A DNA stretch of 64,000 nt from Halorubrum sp. SD626R (GTDB lineage Archaea; Halobacteriota; Halobacteria; Halobacteriales; Haloferacaceae): contig NZ_CVRT01000030.1 of assembly GCF_001261915.1 (NCBI RefSeq), positions 62,001 to 126,000 of the forward strand. The letters are read 5' to 3'. This document shows, in pieces, positions 1 to 8,553 of this stretch. A model generated the notes under the pieces. It was not told the DNA's origin. It saw only the letters and a program-made list of their open reading frames with translations, and ran no database searches. Numbering within the stretch: position 1 is the first letter of the stretch; every line of letters starts with the position of its first letter. A program made the position numbers and the translations under genes.

Positions 1-803
1 CTGGAGATCAATCTGATTCTTCCTTCTTTGTGAGCAACGTGACTGGTGGCAGCGGAAGTGCAGGCTTCCGGCGGGTTGCCAACTCAGACCCGGACGGATC
101 AACAGTCGGGGTGCTAACTGTTGAGGTGTGTACTATTTCACATCTTGATATCTCAGACATCACACCCGACGATTTCAAGGCCGTTATGCAGTACAATTTT
201 GACCCAGCTGCCTTGACTGTTCACGAGGACGCTCCATACGATACGATTGAGGGATTCGCCGAACACGCTCAGAATACTGATGAGCAGATTCAGATTTCTA
301 ACTCCGGCATCGGCGCCATTTGGCACCTTGCAGCGGCACGGTTCGCACAAGCTTCAGGGATTCAAGATCAAGTTAATCATGTCGGGTATGACGGAGGCGC
401 CCCTGCTACCACAGCAGTCGTAAATGGTGAGGTCGAGGCTACGACAGCGAGTGCTGCCGAGGTCGCCACACAGGTTCAAGATGGGCCTCTCAAGATACTC
501 GGTGTTATGGGCGAGGAACCAGTCGATATCTTCCCTGACACACCGACGTTCCAAGATGCAGATTATGACATAATTGTCGGTGCCTGGCGAGGACTTGGTG
601 TCCCTGCTGGGACGCCGGACGAGACTGTTTCAGCACTCCATAACGTGTATAAGACGGTCTATGACTCGGATGAGTTCCAAGAATTTATGAATAATAACGG
701 GTTTGGGCTTGTATACCGTGACCCCGAGGAGTTCAATCAATTCATGGACCAGCAGAATGGCGAATTTGAGGAACTTATATCAAATCTGGACCTTGGAGAG
801 TAG
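1..803 (+). CDS. tctC: TctC-family solute-binding protein, 5'-truncated by window edge
   Basis: The frame is open from base 3, so the gene starts outside the window; 266 residues are visible. The start of the visible part (FFVSNVTGGSGSAGFRRVA, then a P-D-G-x-T motif) matches the N-terminal lobe of tripartite tricarboxylate transporter (TTT) receptors, where a conserved Asn-x-x-Gly-Gly-Gly stretch is followed by the substrate loop. The C-terminal half carries the usual GxWRGLxVPAGTP motif. TctC captures a carboxylate outside the membrane and hands it to TctA/TctB; the lipoprotein or Tat signal would lie upstream of the window. tctB follows after 12 bases and tctA overlaps tctB, so the three form one operon. 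The substrate cannot be read from sequence. Confidence 0.93.
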   Translation, partial: GDQSDSSFFVSNVTGGSGSAGFRRVANSDPDGSTVGVLTVEVCTISHLDISDITPDDFKAVMQYNFDPAALTVHEDAPYDTIEGFAEHAQNTDEQIQISNSGIGAIWHLAAARFAQASGIQDQVNHVGYDGGAPATTAVVNGEVEATTASAAEVATQVQDGPLKILGVMGEEPVDIFPDTPTFQDADYDIIVGAWRGLGVPAGTPDETVSALHNVYKTVYDSDEFQEFMNNNGFGLVYRDPEEFNQFMDQQNGEFEELISNLDLGE

Positions 804-815
804 CTGAAAGCATTG

Positions 816-1310
816 ATGTCGTTGGAATTCTCTCGGACTGACGAGGTCGGTTCTGTTCTGCTAGTAGCGTTCGCTGTAGGGGTGTTCATTGTCAGCAATA
901 GTTTCCCCAGTGGAGTTGGCGGGACACCTGGACCGGCGCTGTTTCCACGGTTCATCGCTGGAGGCGTAGCTGTACTGGCGTTTATACAGCTTGTTGATGC
1001 CTTTGTGTCGCGAGATCAGGATATAAAAACCGTGACAAGAAGTAATCTCTCCCGGTTCGGTGCCCCGGTAACACTTCTCGTTGGTTATGCACTTTTACTT
1101 CCACTAGCTGGCTTTCTACTCACAACGATAGTCTTTCTCATCGCAGTCATGTACTACTCGGGAGCACATACTTTCCGAGTGATTGTACCGCTTGCAATCG
1201 GGATTAGTGTAATTCTCCAGAACGTTTTCGTGGGCTTTCTTCATGTGCCCCTCCCCGATGGACCGTTTGGACTCGGTCGTACCATCTCTTTGACAGTAGG
1301 TATTCTCTGA
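816..1310 (+). CDS. tctB: TctB-family small membrane subunit of TTT transporter
   Basis: A 164-residue protein with four hydrophobic stretches (around residues 13-30, 47-63, 85-115 and 125-145) and the FPSGVGGTPGPALFPR loop after helix 1, which is the usual TctB layout. It is the small, poorly conserved membrane partner of TctA in Na+-dependent carboxylate uptake. The ATG at 816 is preferred; a TTG directly before it is also in frame. Its stop codon overlaps the tctA start (ATGA at 1307-1310 region), indicating translational coupling. Confidence 0.9.
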   Translation: MSLEFSRTDEVGSVLLVAFAVGVFIVSNSFPSGVGGTPGPALFPRFIAGGVAVLAFIQLVDAFVSRDQDIKTVTRSNLSRFGAPVTLLVGYALLLPLAGFLLTTIVFLIAVMYYSGAHTFRVIVPLAIGISVILQNVFVGFLHVPLPDGPFGLGRTISLTVGIL

Positions 1311-2797
1311 TGAATCTCGCTGCAAATCTCTCTGGAGCGATTGGAGCTGTCACTGAGCCAATAACATTTCTCCTACTTGTTACAGGAGTCCTCATTGGTA
1401 TTATAATGGGTTCACTTCCCGGAATGACCGCGACGATGACCGTCGCGGTTTTAGTATCGTTTACATTTAGTATGGATCCTGTTCCTGGTATGATGCTTTT
1501 GCTGGGCATCTATGGTGGAGCGCTGTACGCGGGTTCCATCCCGGCAATCCTCATTCGTACTCCGGGGACACCGAGTGCTGCTGCCACTGTTTTTGATGGA
1601 TTCCCGCTCGCGGAGCAGGGTAAGGCCGGCCAAGCCATCTCTGTCGCAACGATTGCTTCTTTTATTGGCGGTGCCGTGAGCGTCGTGTTGTTAGCGTTTG
1701 TATCGCCGCAAATTGCCTCCTTTGCACTTGAATTCGGCTCTCCTGAATACTTTGCACTCGCAGTTTTCGGATTATCAATCATCGCCAGTGTGAGTGGAGA
1801 CTCACTAATTAAGGGCCTCATCTCTGGTTTACTCGGGATGTTTTTAGCGACGGTTGGGCTTGACCCTGTGATGTCTTCAGCTCGATTCACATTTGGGTAC
1901 CAGCCACTCACATCTGGCATTCAGTTTATTGCAGTAATGATTGGACTGTTTGGTATCGCTGAAGGCTTATACCGGTATCAAGTCGGATTAGACGAAACTG
2001 GGACTGACCAAGATATCACTGACCTATTTCCAGACAGAGAAACCCTTAGTCAGATCCTCCCACTTTCGGCTGTCTCAAGCATTGCGGGGAGCATCATTGG
2101 AGCAATACCTGGAGCAGGAGGAGACATTGCTTCTTTTGTTACTTACAATGAGGCAAAGCGGTGGCTCGATGATGGCATGTTCGGCCACGGTGACATCCGT
2201 GGTGTGGCGGCCGCCGAATCAGGAAATAATTCTTCGACTGGCGGAGCACTAATTCCAACTCTTACCCTCGGGATCCCTGGCGACTCAGTAACGGCAATTC
2301 TCATAGGGGCACTCATGGTCCATGGTATCCGTCCCGGGCCCGCCCTATTCCAAGACGAACCCGAGCTCGTCTACTCGATCTTCGTCGGATTCTTTCTAGT
2401 GTACATTGTTATTCTAATTGTAGGCCTACTTGGTGCGCGCTTTTGGGCACGGATTATTTCTTTTCCACCGAAGTACTTGTGGCCAGTTATCTTTGTCCTC
2501 TCGCTCGTTGGCGCATACGCGCTTAGAGGAAATCCACTTGATATTTGGACTACGATCGGTGCTGGGGTGCTCGGTTATGTCATGCGTGTTGAGGATTACC
2601 CATTAGCCCCGATGGTACTCGGGCTAATACTCGGTCCAATAGCCGAAGTAAATCTTCGCCGGTCGCTACAACTCTCCGGTGGGGAGCTAGGTATCTTCAT
2701 TGAAACGCCACTCACAGTGACAATATTACTGCTAAGTTTGTTATCAGTGACTTATCCACTTGTACAACGTTTTCGTGAGCGGCAGGGTCTTAGGTAG
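1310..2797 (+). CDS. tctA: TctA-family large permease subunit of TTT transporter
   Basis: A 495-residue, highly hydrophobic protein with about ten to twelve membrane segments. Family hallmarks are the GxLPGMTAT motif near residue 35, the GGxYAGSIPAILIRTPGTPS motif near 70-90, and the mirrored IGAIPGAGGDIASF and TLGIPGDSVTAILIGAL motifs in the second half. It forms the translocation path of the transporter and works with the TctC receptor and TctB encoded just upstream. It is full length for the family. No further transporter gene follows; about 450 bases of noncoding DNA come next. Confidence 0.95.
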   Translation: MNLAANLSGAIGAVTEPITFLLLVTGVLIGIIMGSLPGMTATMTVAVLVSFTFSMDPVPGMMLLLGIYGGALYAGSIPAILIRTPGTPSAAATVFDGFPLAEQGKAGQAISVATIASFIGGAVSVVLLAFVSPQIASFALEFGSPEYFALAVFGLSIIASVSGDSLIKGLISGLLGMFLATVGLDPVMSSARFTFGYQPLTSGIQFIAVMIGLFGIAEGLYRYQVGLDETGTDQDITDLFPDRETLSQILPLSAVSSIAGSIIGAIPGAGGDIASFVTYNEAKRWLDDGMFGHGDIRGVAAAESGNNSSTGGALIPTLTLGIPGDSVTAILIGALMVHGIRPGPALFQDEPELVYSIFVGFFLVYIVILIVGLLGARFWARIISFPPKYLWPVIFVLSLVGAYALRGNPLDIWTTIGAGVLGYVMRVEDYPLAPMVLGLILGPIAEVNLRRSLQLSGGELGIFIETPLTVTILLLSLLSVTYPLVQRFRERQGLR

Positions 2798-3247
2798 CGA
2801 CAGTCGGCCTTTATATTATACTAATCCCGACTTTTATGATGCGATGGGGGCGGACAAATATCCGGTACGCGATGAGAGATACAGGGGTTGTCAACGAGTG
2901 GTGATTCAACACCATCTCGGGCCCGTCGATTCGGCCCTCATTTCCTGGTCACAGCAATCGTGAATCACAGCTTTGCCGTTGGAATTTTGACCGACCGGTA
3001 GCCAATTTCCTGACATCATCGATAAGTCGATCGACCAACTCTGAACAACTGGGCAGAGAAGATTTGAGAAAGATACGCATAAAGATGGTTTGTCCCATCT
3101 ATGTATTAATATAATTTTCTGACTGCTTAGCTAAACACTTGTTCAGAATATAAAGCGAGGCGTATTGGGAGTCGTCGGATTCATCCTCGAAATGAACCAC
3201 GAGAGTGTCTTCTCAAACTTTTGCTATGTGTACCCTAAGGAAGGTGC
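2798..3247. other. noncoding spacer
   Basis: I see no convincing gene here. The first part has an AT-rich stretch right behind tctA (around 2810-2840) that could end transcription. The region lies between the end of tctA and the end of the minus-strand nuclease gene, so it is a convergent spacer of about 450 bases. An AT-rich box (TATAAAG-like) near 3150 is not followed by an ORF. Confidence 0.5.
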
Positions 3248-3856
3248 CTACTCTCTTGGGTCATACTCAGTTACGTCCCATTTTCGATCTGCGATCTTTT
3301 CGTCAATTCGCTGAATATCTGCCTCATCAAGGCTTTCTGGCTCACGAAGTGGAATTCCTAGATTCAATTTTTTGCCGAAGGTAATTGCCTCACGCCGTCG
3401 TGAGACCATTCCAAGCTTGAGTTCAGCGAGTATTCGCCGAATCATGTTCCGTACCTGCTTGAATTTCCGGGGGCCACTGCCCCGGTCAAATCCGGGAGCT
3501 AAGGCCCAATAATCAATATCGTAATCACTGAACGTATATGACCGATAGTTCAGGATTTGTCCGGTCCCCTTGGCGATGTGATGACGGATATAATTACGCG
3601 TCCGTTTGACTTCGATTCCGACACAGCCAACAGCTGGATGCTCGGCGATGATGTCGATACGGCCGTGTTCGTCGTCATCCATTACCTCAGACTCAACGTC
3701 CCAATCGTACTCTTCAAGCAGCGCAATCAGATAGGCCTTGTATGCCTCTCCACAGGTGAACTCTACCGCAGTAAGCTGCGGTATCCCATCGATAACGTTC
3801 TCTTCGTCGCACTCTGCGTCTTTCCATACCGGGTCGTCGGTGGGAATTCCGATCAT
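3248..3856 (-). CDS. PD-(D/E)XK-superfamily nuclease-like protein
   Basis: A 202-residue acidic protein. An N-terminal helix with EAYKAYLIALLEEY is followed by an acidic strand (E56 region), then GRIDII (D68) and GIEVKR (E82, K84). This is the D...ExK arrangement of PD-(D/E)XK nucleases: a metal-binding Asp, about 13 residues, then Glu-x-Lys. A second helix with Q and Y follows, as in many restriction-type members. It is the last gene of the overlapping minus-strand operon; its ATG overlaps the stop of the upstream frame (ATGA). The context of element-type genes suggests a role in DNA processing or defence of a mobile element, but no target can be named. Confidence 0.6.
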   Translation of the reverse strand: MIGIPTDDPVWKDAECDEENVIDGIPQLTAVEFTCGEAYKAYLIALLEEYDWDVESEVMDDDEHGRIDIIAEHPAVGCVGIEVKRTRNYIRHHIAKGTGQILNYRSYTFSDYDIDYWALAPGFDRGSGPRKFKQVRNMIRRILAELKLGMVSRRREAITFGKKLNLGIPLREPESLDEADIQRIDEKIADRKWDVTEYDPRE

Positions 3857-4146
3857 TGTGTGTCTTGTAGTGTCGCAACGTCAGCCTCGGTTAGGTGAAC
3901 AGTGCGCACGGCGTCGGTCGCCGCGGGGTCGGTTCGGAGCGTTGGCTGAGTTCGTCCGCTTTGATCAGTACTCACTCTGCCACACAGGGCACTCACACGG
4001 TGCTCCAGGCGGTTCTCGATGAATCCGGGCTGTTGAGCTGTGTGCTGTCTCGCGGTGGGTCTGTGCCGTGGTTTCCTCCAGTGGTCCTGTGTCATCGCGA
4101 CTGACAGTGGGTTGGCCTGCAATCTGCCAGCTCGCTCTTTGGTCAT
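3853..4146 (-). CDS. possible separate 97-aa gene inside the tail of the large winged-helix ORF
   Basis: If the upstream gene is frameshifted, its natural stop (TGA at 4145-4143) overlaps this ATG (4146-4144) as ATGA, exactly as the other genes of the operon overlap. The 97-residue product starts MTKERAGRLQANPLS, is basic in the middle and ends in a short acidic helix (LTEADVATLQDTQ). It in turn overlaps the nuclease gene by ATGA. No family was recognised. This is the alternative reading of the 3' end of the large ORF. Confidence 0.4.
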   Translation of the reverse strand: MTKERAGRLQANPLSVAMTQDHWRKPRHRPTARQHTAQQPGFIENRLEHRVSALCGRVSTDQSGRTQPTLRTDPAATDAVRTVHLTEADVATLQDTQ

Positions 4147-6810
4147 CTGGAGCCGCTGTGGTGGGCGTTCGAGTGTCGCCGTCGACGCGACATTGTGACG
4201 ACCTCCTCCCGGGCAGGGGATATCTTGGATTCGTCGACGGGGGCATGGTGTCGATCGACGGTCGCAACTGACTGCCCGCGTATGGACGGTCCATTTCTGA
4301 TATCCGTCCACTGTTGTCGACCGAACTCGGGGCAGCTCACTCACGGTGCCAATACGGCGATCGTAGCTACTCGCCGAGATATCGGCGAGCTCGATGAGCT
4401 CTTGTCGACCACACGGCTCAGAGGTCTGTATGAGCGTCGCGTAAAGCTTGGTTGCCGTTGGGGTGAGGTCTGGCCGGAACCGGTCACATGGTAGCGTTGC
4501 AGCCGCAGTACTGGCCGCTGTGAGCCACTCTTGCTGAGGCTGTTCCATAACTGCTCGAATTAGACAACTCACGGTGTCGTATGGGCTCGTCCGGTGGGGA
4601 ACGTCACGCCCAAACGATCGGAGACAGAACCGCGTGAGTTCACGGCGAACACGCGGTGACCACTCTGCGTCGTACTCATCTGCAACCGTGTCGACAGTCT
4701 CGCGGATCGCTCGATAGGTCGTCCCGTCACGAACAGAGATCGATAGTGTCGGGGCGATCTCGTCGCCACTGGCGATCGCGTCTCTGAGGACGCCAAGCTC
4801 GGCATCGAGTGCCGTGGTGAGTTCTGTCTGGAGTGCGGTGATTGTCGGGCCGGTAAGCACCCACGACGCGGTCAACTCCATCGAGGCGCCTCTCTCGATG
4901 TCGTACGGCAGCCGTCGCTTCAGCTTCGCCGGACGCGTCTCAAACAGCATCCGATAGCCTGCGTGGACGCCGTATACCGACTGTTTCGGCACCGTATGCC
5001 GGATGAACTCACAGAGGTCGGTTCGTTTCCTCTCGTTGGTCGCGAGTGTCTCGGTGTCTGGTAGCCGGAGTGTCACCGTGAGATCGACACCAGCAGCGTG
5101 ATACAGCTGGGTGGCCGAGGCGATGAGTCCGTGGAGGTCTTCAAATAGCTCTCCACGGGCCGCGCTGTCGGTGCTGTCGGTGAGTGCACTAAGACGAGCA
5201 AGATGGCTGTCACGGACGGTTTCGACCCGGTTACGCCACGCCTCATACACCTCCTCGTCTTCGCTGAACCAGCCGACCTGCTGGCCACGACGGAGCGTCC
5301 GGCCAGGTGCGTCGGTGAACGCACCGGTTCCGCCGTGGATGTTCGCGAACGTCTCGCCAAGTCGCGACGGTGTGAGGATCTCCGACAGCGCCGTCTCGCT
5401 GAGTAAGACGCCCGCGAGACGTCCCAGGGTGGCAAGGGGCCCGCCCCACTGGGCGATCGCGAGACACTCCTCGTCGTGGTGGCTGAGGTAGCTCACTCGG
5501 CCGTCGTCAAACGGTGCAACCGGGTCATCGACGAGCGTGACCGCCCCACGCTTCGCTGGGATGGTGAATCGCTGGTGGATCGACGCTGCGTCGTGGGTGT
5601 CGATCGTCTGGACATACCCCTCATCGGCGTCGCCGGTCGCTGCAAGCCACGATTCAACCGTGGTGTAGTCGGCCCCCGAGGCCTCCCGCGGGGGCGACAC
5701 TGTACTTGCTGACTCGTGAGTGGTCGTGGTAAGACTGTGTTCCAACTGGGTCTGGTCCGGGTGTTGAAGCTCACATTCCGCCGTGAGACACTCGGTGACG
5801 GCCGTTTCTCCGAGATCGGTGAGTTCGACTGTGTTGTGTTCCCGGCGCCGGTCGATCGCGACCAAGCCCCGCGACTCCAAGTCGAGCACGTACCGACCAA
5901 TCGTCCCACGCTCGATGTCGAGGTCGGGATCATCTGCGAGGTCGGCATACGTGCGGCCGCTCTCAGCTGGTAACGCGGCGAGTAACCGTCGTTTCCCGGG
6001 TGCAGACGCGAGTCCATCTAGGGCGTCCCACACCCTCTGTGTGGTGTCGGTGGGACCGAGTGGGTCAGCGGCACTGCGGTGTCCCTGGTGGTGGGACCCA
6101 TCCCGGCTGTGAGTAAGACCGAGATGGATCGCACTCCACTGCGGGTACCGACGAGCGAGCTCCCGCTGGAGCGTCGGTGAGGCGACGACCCGGACGTCGA
6201 ACCCGTCCGCAAGCACGGCGATCGCCGCGAGTGCGCGGACGCCGGTCCGCCGATCGCTAAGGTTAGTCCATGCCGGGCCATCGAGGACCAACGTGAGCGC
6301 CCGCGGGCTGGGATCGAGTTCGCGATGCAGGGCGACCGGTCCCTTGGCGAGCGCCCCAAGGCCCGCGTTGACGGCGCCGCGACCCGTGCCAACTGACTCG
6401 ACCGTCTCGATTAACGACTCGTGGCGGCGTTCGTGATACGTCGACTCAGTGGAGGTGTCGGAAAGCGCAAGCTCGGTGATCGCCTGCGTGTACGCGACCG
6501 CCTCCGCAGTCGCATCGTCCCACGTGTCCTCTAGGGAGTGCCACTCCGGGAGTGTCGCACCGAGTATCGACGAGCTCGCACGCCACGGGTCGGTGTGGCT
6601 CGTCTGTGTCCGGATTGTCTCGCTGCTTGCCTCACGAAGCTCGCCGAGGAGTACTGGCACCCACTCGGTGAGTCGCGGCGAGACGGCTGAACAGCGGATG
6701 CCAGCGGCATCGTGTTGTGTGGTTGGTCTCACGAGATGGACACCACGCTCGCGGCCCTGTGTGGCGGGCTGGGAGTGCCCGTTGTGGGGGTGATTGCTGG
6801 CCGGCATCAC
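3853..6810 (-). CDS. large winged-helix protein of a haloarchaeal element, C-terminal end probably frameshifted
   Basis: As read it encodes 985 residues. A winged-helix segment (about residues 260-345, with the GTIGRYVLDLESRGLVAIDRR wing) lies between an N-terminal domain with hydrophobic strands (LTLVLDGPAW, FDVRVVAS) and a long C-terminal domain. A second helix-turn-helix (QELIELADISASSYDRRI) lies near residue 815. After GYQKW, near 4285, the reading becomes Arg/Pro/Cys-rich and loses acidic character. Another frame there reads VATVDRHHAPVDESK and ends in a TGA that overlaps the ATG of a 97-codon frame, so a one-base indel near 4260-4290 is likely. I do not recognise the function; it sits in an operon with a nuclease and small regulators. 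Confidence 0.6.
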   Translation of the reverse strand: MMPASNHPHNGHSQPATQGRERGVHLVRPTTQHDAAGIRCSAVSPRLTEWVPVLLGELREASSETIRTQTSHTDPWRASSSILGATLPEWHSLEDTWDDATAEAVAYTQAITELALSDTSTESTYHERRHESLIETVESVGTGRGAVNAGLGALAKGPVALHRELDPSPRALTLVLDGPAWTNLSDRRTGVRALAAIAVLADGFDVRVVASPTLQRELARRYPQWSAIHLGLTHSRDGSHHQGHRSAADPLGPTDTTQRVWDALDGLASAPGKRRLLAALPAESGRTYADLADDPDLDIERGTIGRYVLDLESRGLVAIDRRREHNTVELTDLGETAVTECLTAECELQHPDQTQLEHSLTTTTHESASTVSPPREASGADYTTVESWLAATGDADEGYVQTIDTHDAASIHQRFTIPAKRGAVTLVDDPVAPFDDGRVSYLSHHDEECLAIAQWGGPLATLGRLAGVLLSETALSEILTPSRLGETFANIHGGTGAFTDAPGRTLRRGQQVGWFSEDEEVYEAWRNRVETVRDSHLARLSALTDSTDSAARGELFEDLHGLIASATQLYHAAGVDLTVTLRLPDTETLATNERKRTDLCEFIRHTVPKQSVYGVHAGYRMLFETRPAKLKRRLPYDIERGASMELTASWVLTGPTITALQTELTTALDAELGVLRDAIASGDEIAPTLSISVRDGTTYRAIRETVDTVADEYDAEWSPRVRRELTRFCLRSFGRDVPHRTSPYDTVSCLIRAVMEQPQQEWLTAASTAAATLPCDRFRPDLTPTATKLYATLIQTSEPCGRQELIELADISASSYDRRIGTVSELPRVRSTTVDGYQKWTVHTRAVSCDRRSTPCPRRRIQDIPCPGGGRHNVASTATLERPPQRLQMTKERAGRLQANPLSVAMTQDHWRKPRHRPTARQHTAQQPGFIENRLEHRVSALCGRVSTDQSGRTQPTLRTDPAATDAVRTVHLTEADVATLQDTQ

Positions 6811-7151
6811 TCGGGTGGCTCCCAGCAGTTGACCACCGCGACAAGCCGCCGCAGTAGCTGCCGGATGTAGTGGCGGACCGTCCGCGACACTGGATCGGCA
6901 TCGCGGGCTAGCCGGATCGCGGCGGCGATGTCGGGATCGTGAGCCTCATCGACCGCTCTCGTGGCCCGGAACAAAGCAGCTCTCACACCGGCCGCGTCAT
7001 TGGTGCTGCTCGCGGTGAGTGCCTGACGAAGGTGCGCGATCGTCGCCTGGACGGCGTCCGGATCTGCCGCTGGTTGTCGAGTGGACAGACGGGTTGGGTG
7101 GCGATCAGCTCTCGTATGTCGAGAGGTCTTGGTGCGGGGTGGTGAGTCCAT
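6807..7151 (-). CDS. small helical protein of the element operon
   Basis: A 114-residue product with a basic, disordered N-terminus (about 30 residues) and a helical remainder rich in Ala/Arg (AAIRLARDADPVSRTVRHYIRQLLRRLVAVV). No family was recognised. Its ATG overlaps the stop of the upstream zinc protein (TAATG) and its stop overlaps the ATG of the large winged-helix gene, so it is clearly a translated operon member rather than a shadow. Confidence 0.6.
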   Translation of the reverse strand: MDSPPRTKTSRHTRADRHPTRLSTRQPAADPDAVQATIAHLRQALTASSTNDAAGVRAALFRATRAVDEAHDPDIAAAIRLARDADPVSRTVRHYIRQLLRRLVAVVNCWEPPE

Positions 7152-7654
7152 TAGTCATCCCCCTCGGTTCTCGGTGGATCACCGACCGTTACCTGTGTCC
7201 TGGCCTCGCGCCGCTGCTGCCGTTGGGTTACTGTGGGCGTGACCTGTTCCACGAGTGGTGTCTCGGGCGGCAGCCAGCGGATCGTCGTGGTCGCTGGCGA
7301 GCTGACACCTAACGGGACCGGCTCGACAAGGATCGGCCACGTCGACTGTGTCGCGGCGTCCGAGACGAGCCCGATACGCCCGGCGACGAGCAGTTCGTGG
7401 ACGCCGAGCGTGAACACCTCCTGTTGCCGGTGGTCGGCGTGTGCGCACACACAGTGGCCGATCTCGTGGGTGCGCTGGTCTGCTGGCTTGGAGACGTACG
7501 CGACGATCTCGTCGCCCTCAGTGAACGAGCGCCTGCAGTGTTGACACGCGCCCGAGGTGGACGCAAGCGACAGCTGATCGAGGCTTGTGGTGAGCTCGCT
7601 TGTCGGGTGGACCGTCGGCGTCGAGCCGGTGTCGGAGTGTAGCTCCCGACTCAT
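7151..7654 (-). CDS. zinc-motif protein of the element operon
   Basis: A 167-residue protein read from the ATG at 7654, which overlaps the stop of the 41-codon zinc-ribbon gene (ATGA). Residues about 34-80 hold CQHC, a F-x-x-G-D-E-I stretch, and a GHCVCAHADH segment, which could form a C/H zinc site as in treble-clef or HNH-like folds. The rest is beta-rich without a recognised domain. A longer in-frame reading to 7717 exists, but the overlap with the upstream gene makes 7654 the better start. Function unknown. Confidence 0.6.
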   Translation of the reverse strand: MSRELHSDTGSTPTVHPTSELTTSLDQLSLASTSGACQHCRRSFTEGDEIVAYVSKPADQRTHEIGHCVCAHADHRQQEVFTLGVHELLVAGRIGLVSDAATQSTWPILVEPVPLGVSSPATTTIRWLPPETPLVEQVTPTVTQRQQRREARTQVTVGDPPRTEGDD

Positions 7655-7776
7655 GGCCCTCGGTTCACGTGTGTGAGAGATCGGCCACAGTACCACCCGC
7701 AGCGTGGACAGACCCACCCGTTGACGAAGCGATTGACGAGCCGGTCACACTGGCGGCAGCGCCAGAGCTTCGTCAT
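7651..7776 (-). CDS. 41-aa zinc-ribbon micro-protein
   Basis: A very short gene with clear signs of selection: MTKLWRCRQCDRLV followed by GWVCPRCGWYC gives two CxxC knuckles 16-17 residues apart, a compact zinc ribbon. It starts at an ATG overlapping the stop of the 34-codon frame upstream and ends at a TGA overlapping the ATG of the zinc-motif protein (both ATGA). Such micro-proteins are common in haloarchaea and often modulate transcription or bind nucleic acid, but nothing here shows its partner. Confidence 0.65.
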   Translation of the reverse strand: MTKLWRCRQCDRLVNRFVNGWVCPRCGWYCGRSLTHVNRGP

Positions 7777-7877
7777 TGTGCGCGGCCCTCCACTGCCTGC
7801 TTGACGCTGATTTCGTCGTAGTCGCCAGTGAGGCGTTCCCGGGCGTCAAACCGGATCTGTGGATGGGTGGAGCTCAC
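7773..7877 (-). CDS. 34-aa micro-protein in overlapping operon
   Basis: A GTG-started frame that overlaps the stop of the winged-helix gene (GTGA) and whose own stop overlaps the zinc-ribbon ATG (ATGA). The acidic product ends DEISVKQAVEGRAQ. Its existence rests on the double overlap and on haloarchaeal composition; no domain was recognised. It could also serve mainly to couple translation between its neighbours. Confidence 0.45.
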   Translation of the reverse strand: MSSTHPQIRFDARERLTGDYDEISVKQAVEGRAQ

Positions 7878-8173
7878 GCGGTCTCACCCCGGATCCACTC
7901 GTCACGTTTTTCGAGCGCTGTCTGCGCCGCGTCAGTCAGGCTGTAGCTGTTGGTGCGGCCGTCGCGCAGGCGTTTACTGATGAGTCCGTGCGCGACGAGC
8001 TCGTCTAGGTTCTGGTATAGCCGACTGTGGTTGATCGTTTCATCGTAGTAGGTGCAGAGGTCCGCTTTCAGCGAGAGCCCGCTCTGTTCGTCAGTTTTCG
8101 CGAGTGCGCGAAGGAGGTCTCGCTGGAAGGCGGTGAGGTTGGCGACGACGTCGCCGTCAGTCGTCGCGCTCAT
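7874..8173 (-). CDS. PadR/MarR-like winged-helix regulator, first gene of element operon
   Basis: A 99-residue single-domain winged helix. Helices cover AFQRDLLRALAKT and GLSLKADL; the recognition helix is around HSRLYQNLDELVAHGLI; the wing is SKRLRDGRTNSYSLTD; a final helix ends EKRDEWIRG. The Y-x-N-L-D-x-L-x-x-x-G-L-I pattern fits haloarchaeal PadR-like regulators. It is the promoter-proximal gene of the minus-strand operon running to 3248, so it may autoregulate it. The next cistron starts inside its stop codon (GTGA). Confidence 0.75.
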   Translation of the reverse strand: MSATTDGDVVANLTAFQRDLLRALAKTDEQSGLSLKADLCTYYDETINHSRLYQNLDELVAHGLISKRLRDGRTNSYSLTDAAQTALEKRDEWIRGETA

Positions 8174-8553
8174 GCGAACTCTCCAGTATTTTTCTTGGTG
8201 TCAGTCGCTTCGATACGACCTGAATTGACCCGTTCAGGTGCCGGGCTCTGGGTTATACAACCGCTTGTCAATTTCTGGAGTGATACGTCTCCGGTCACGC
8301 AGGGCTTAAGCCCCGCAGTTGCTATCGTCAGCATGGTTCTGTGTCACAGCACAGAACCCGACCTGGCCGGGTGCTGGTACACCGCGGCCGGGATTCCGAC
8401 ATTCTTTCACTAGCCGAGGGTTCGTCACTCGGGCTCCGTGTTTACTCAAAATGGGTGGTACAACTTATAAGTTGTGTATGAACCTTGTAGCTCATCAAAC
8501 AATCCTAGATTCTAATCGTGTGTAATAGGTTTTTGCGAACTAGTAAACATGCT
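8174..8553. other. divergent intergenic region with a strong hairpin
   Basis: This 380-base region separates the minus-strand element operon from the plus-strand phiH-like repressor and so must hold both promoters. It contains a 9-bp perfect inverted repeat with a 6-base loop at 8335-8358 (GGTTCTGTG / CACAGAACC) and a GGGCTTAAGCCCC palindrome around 8303-8315. Close to 8460-8475 there is an AT-rich box (ACTTATAAGTTG). No gene was seen. Confidence 0.5.
8335..8358. promoter_or_regulatory. inverted repeat, candidate operator or hairpin
   Basis: Two perfect 9-base arms (GGTTCTGTG and CACAGAACC) enclose six bases. It lies between two divergent regulator genes. It could be an operator for either winged-helix protein or a nucleic-acid hairpin; the sequence alone cannot tell. 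Confidence 0.4.

Noticed and set aside
5073..5491. Long frames on both strands inside the large winged-helix gene
   Set aside because: Arg/Ser-rich products of high-GC opposite or shifted frames; only one frame has acidic composition.
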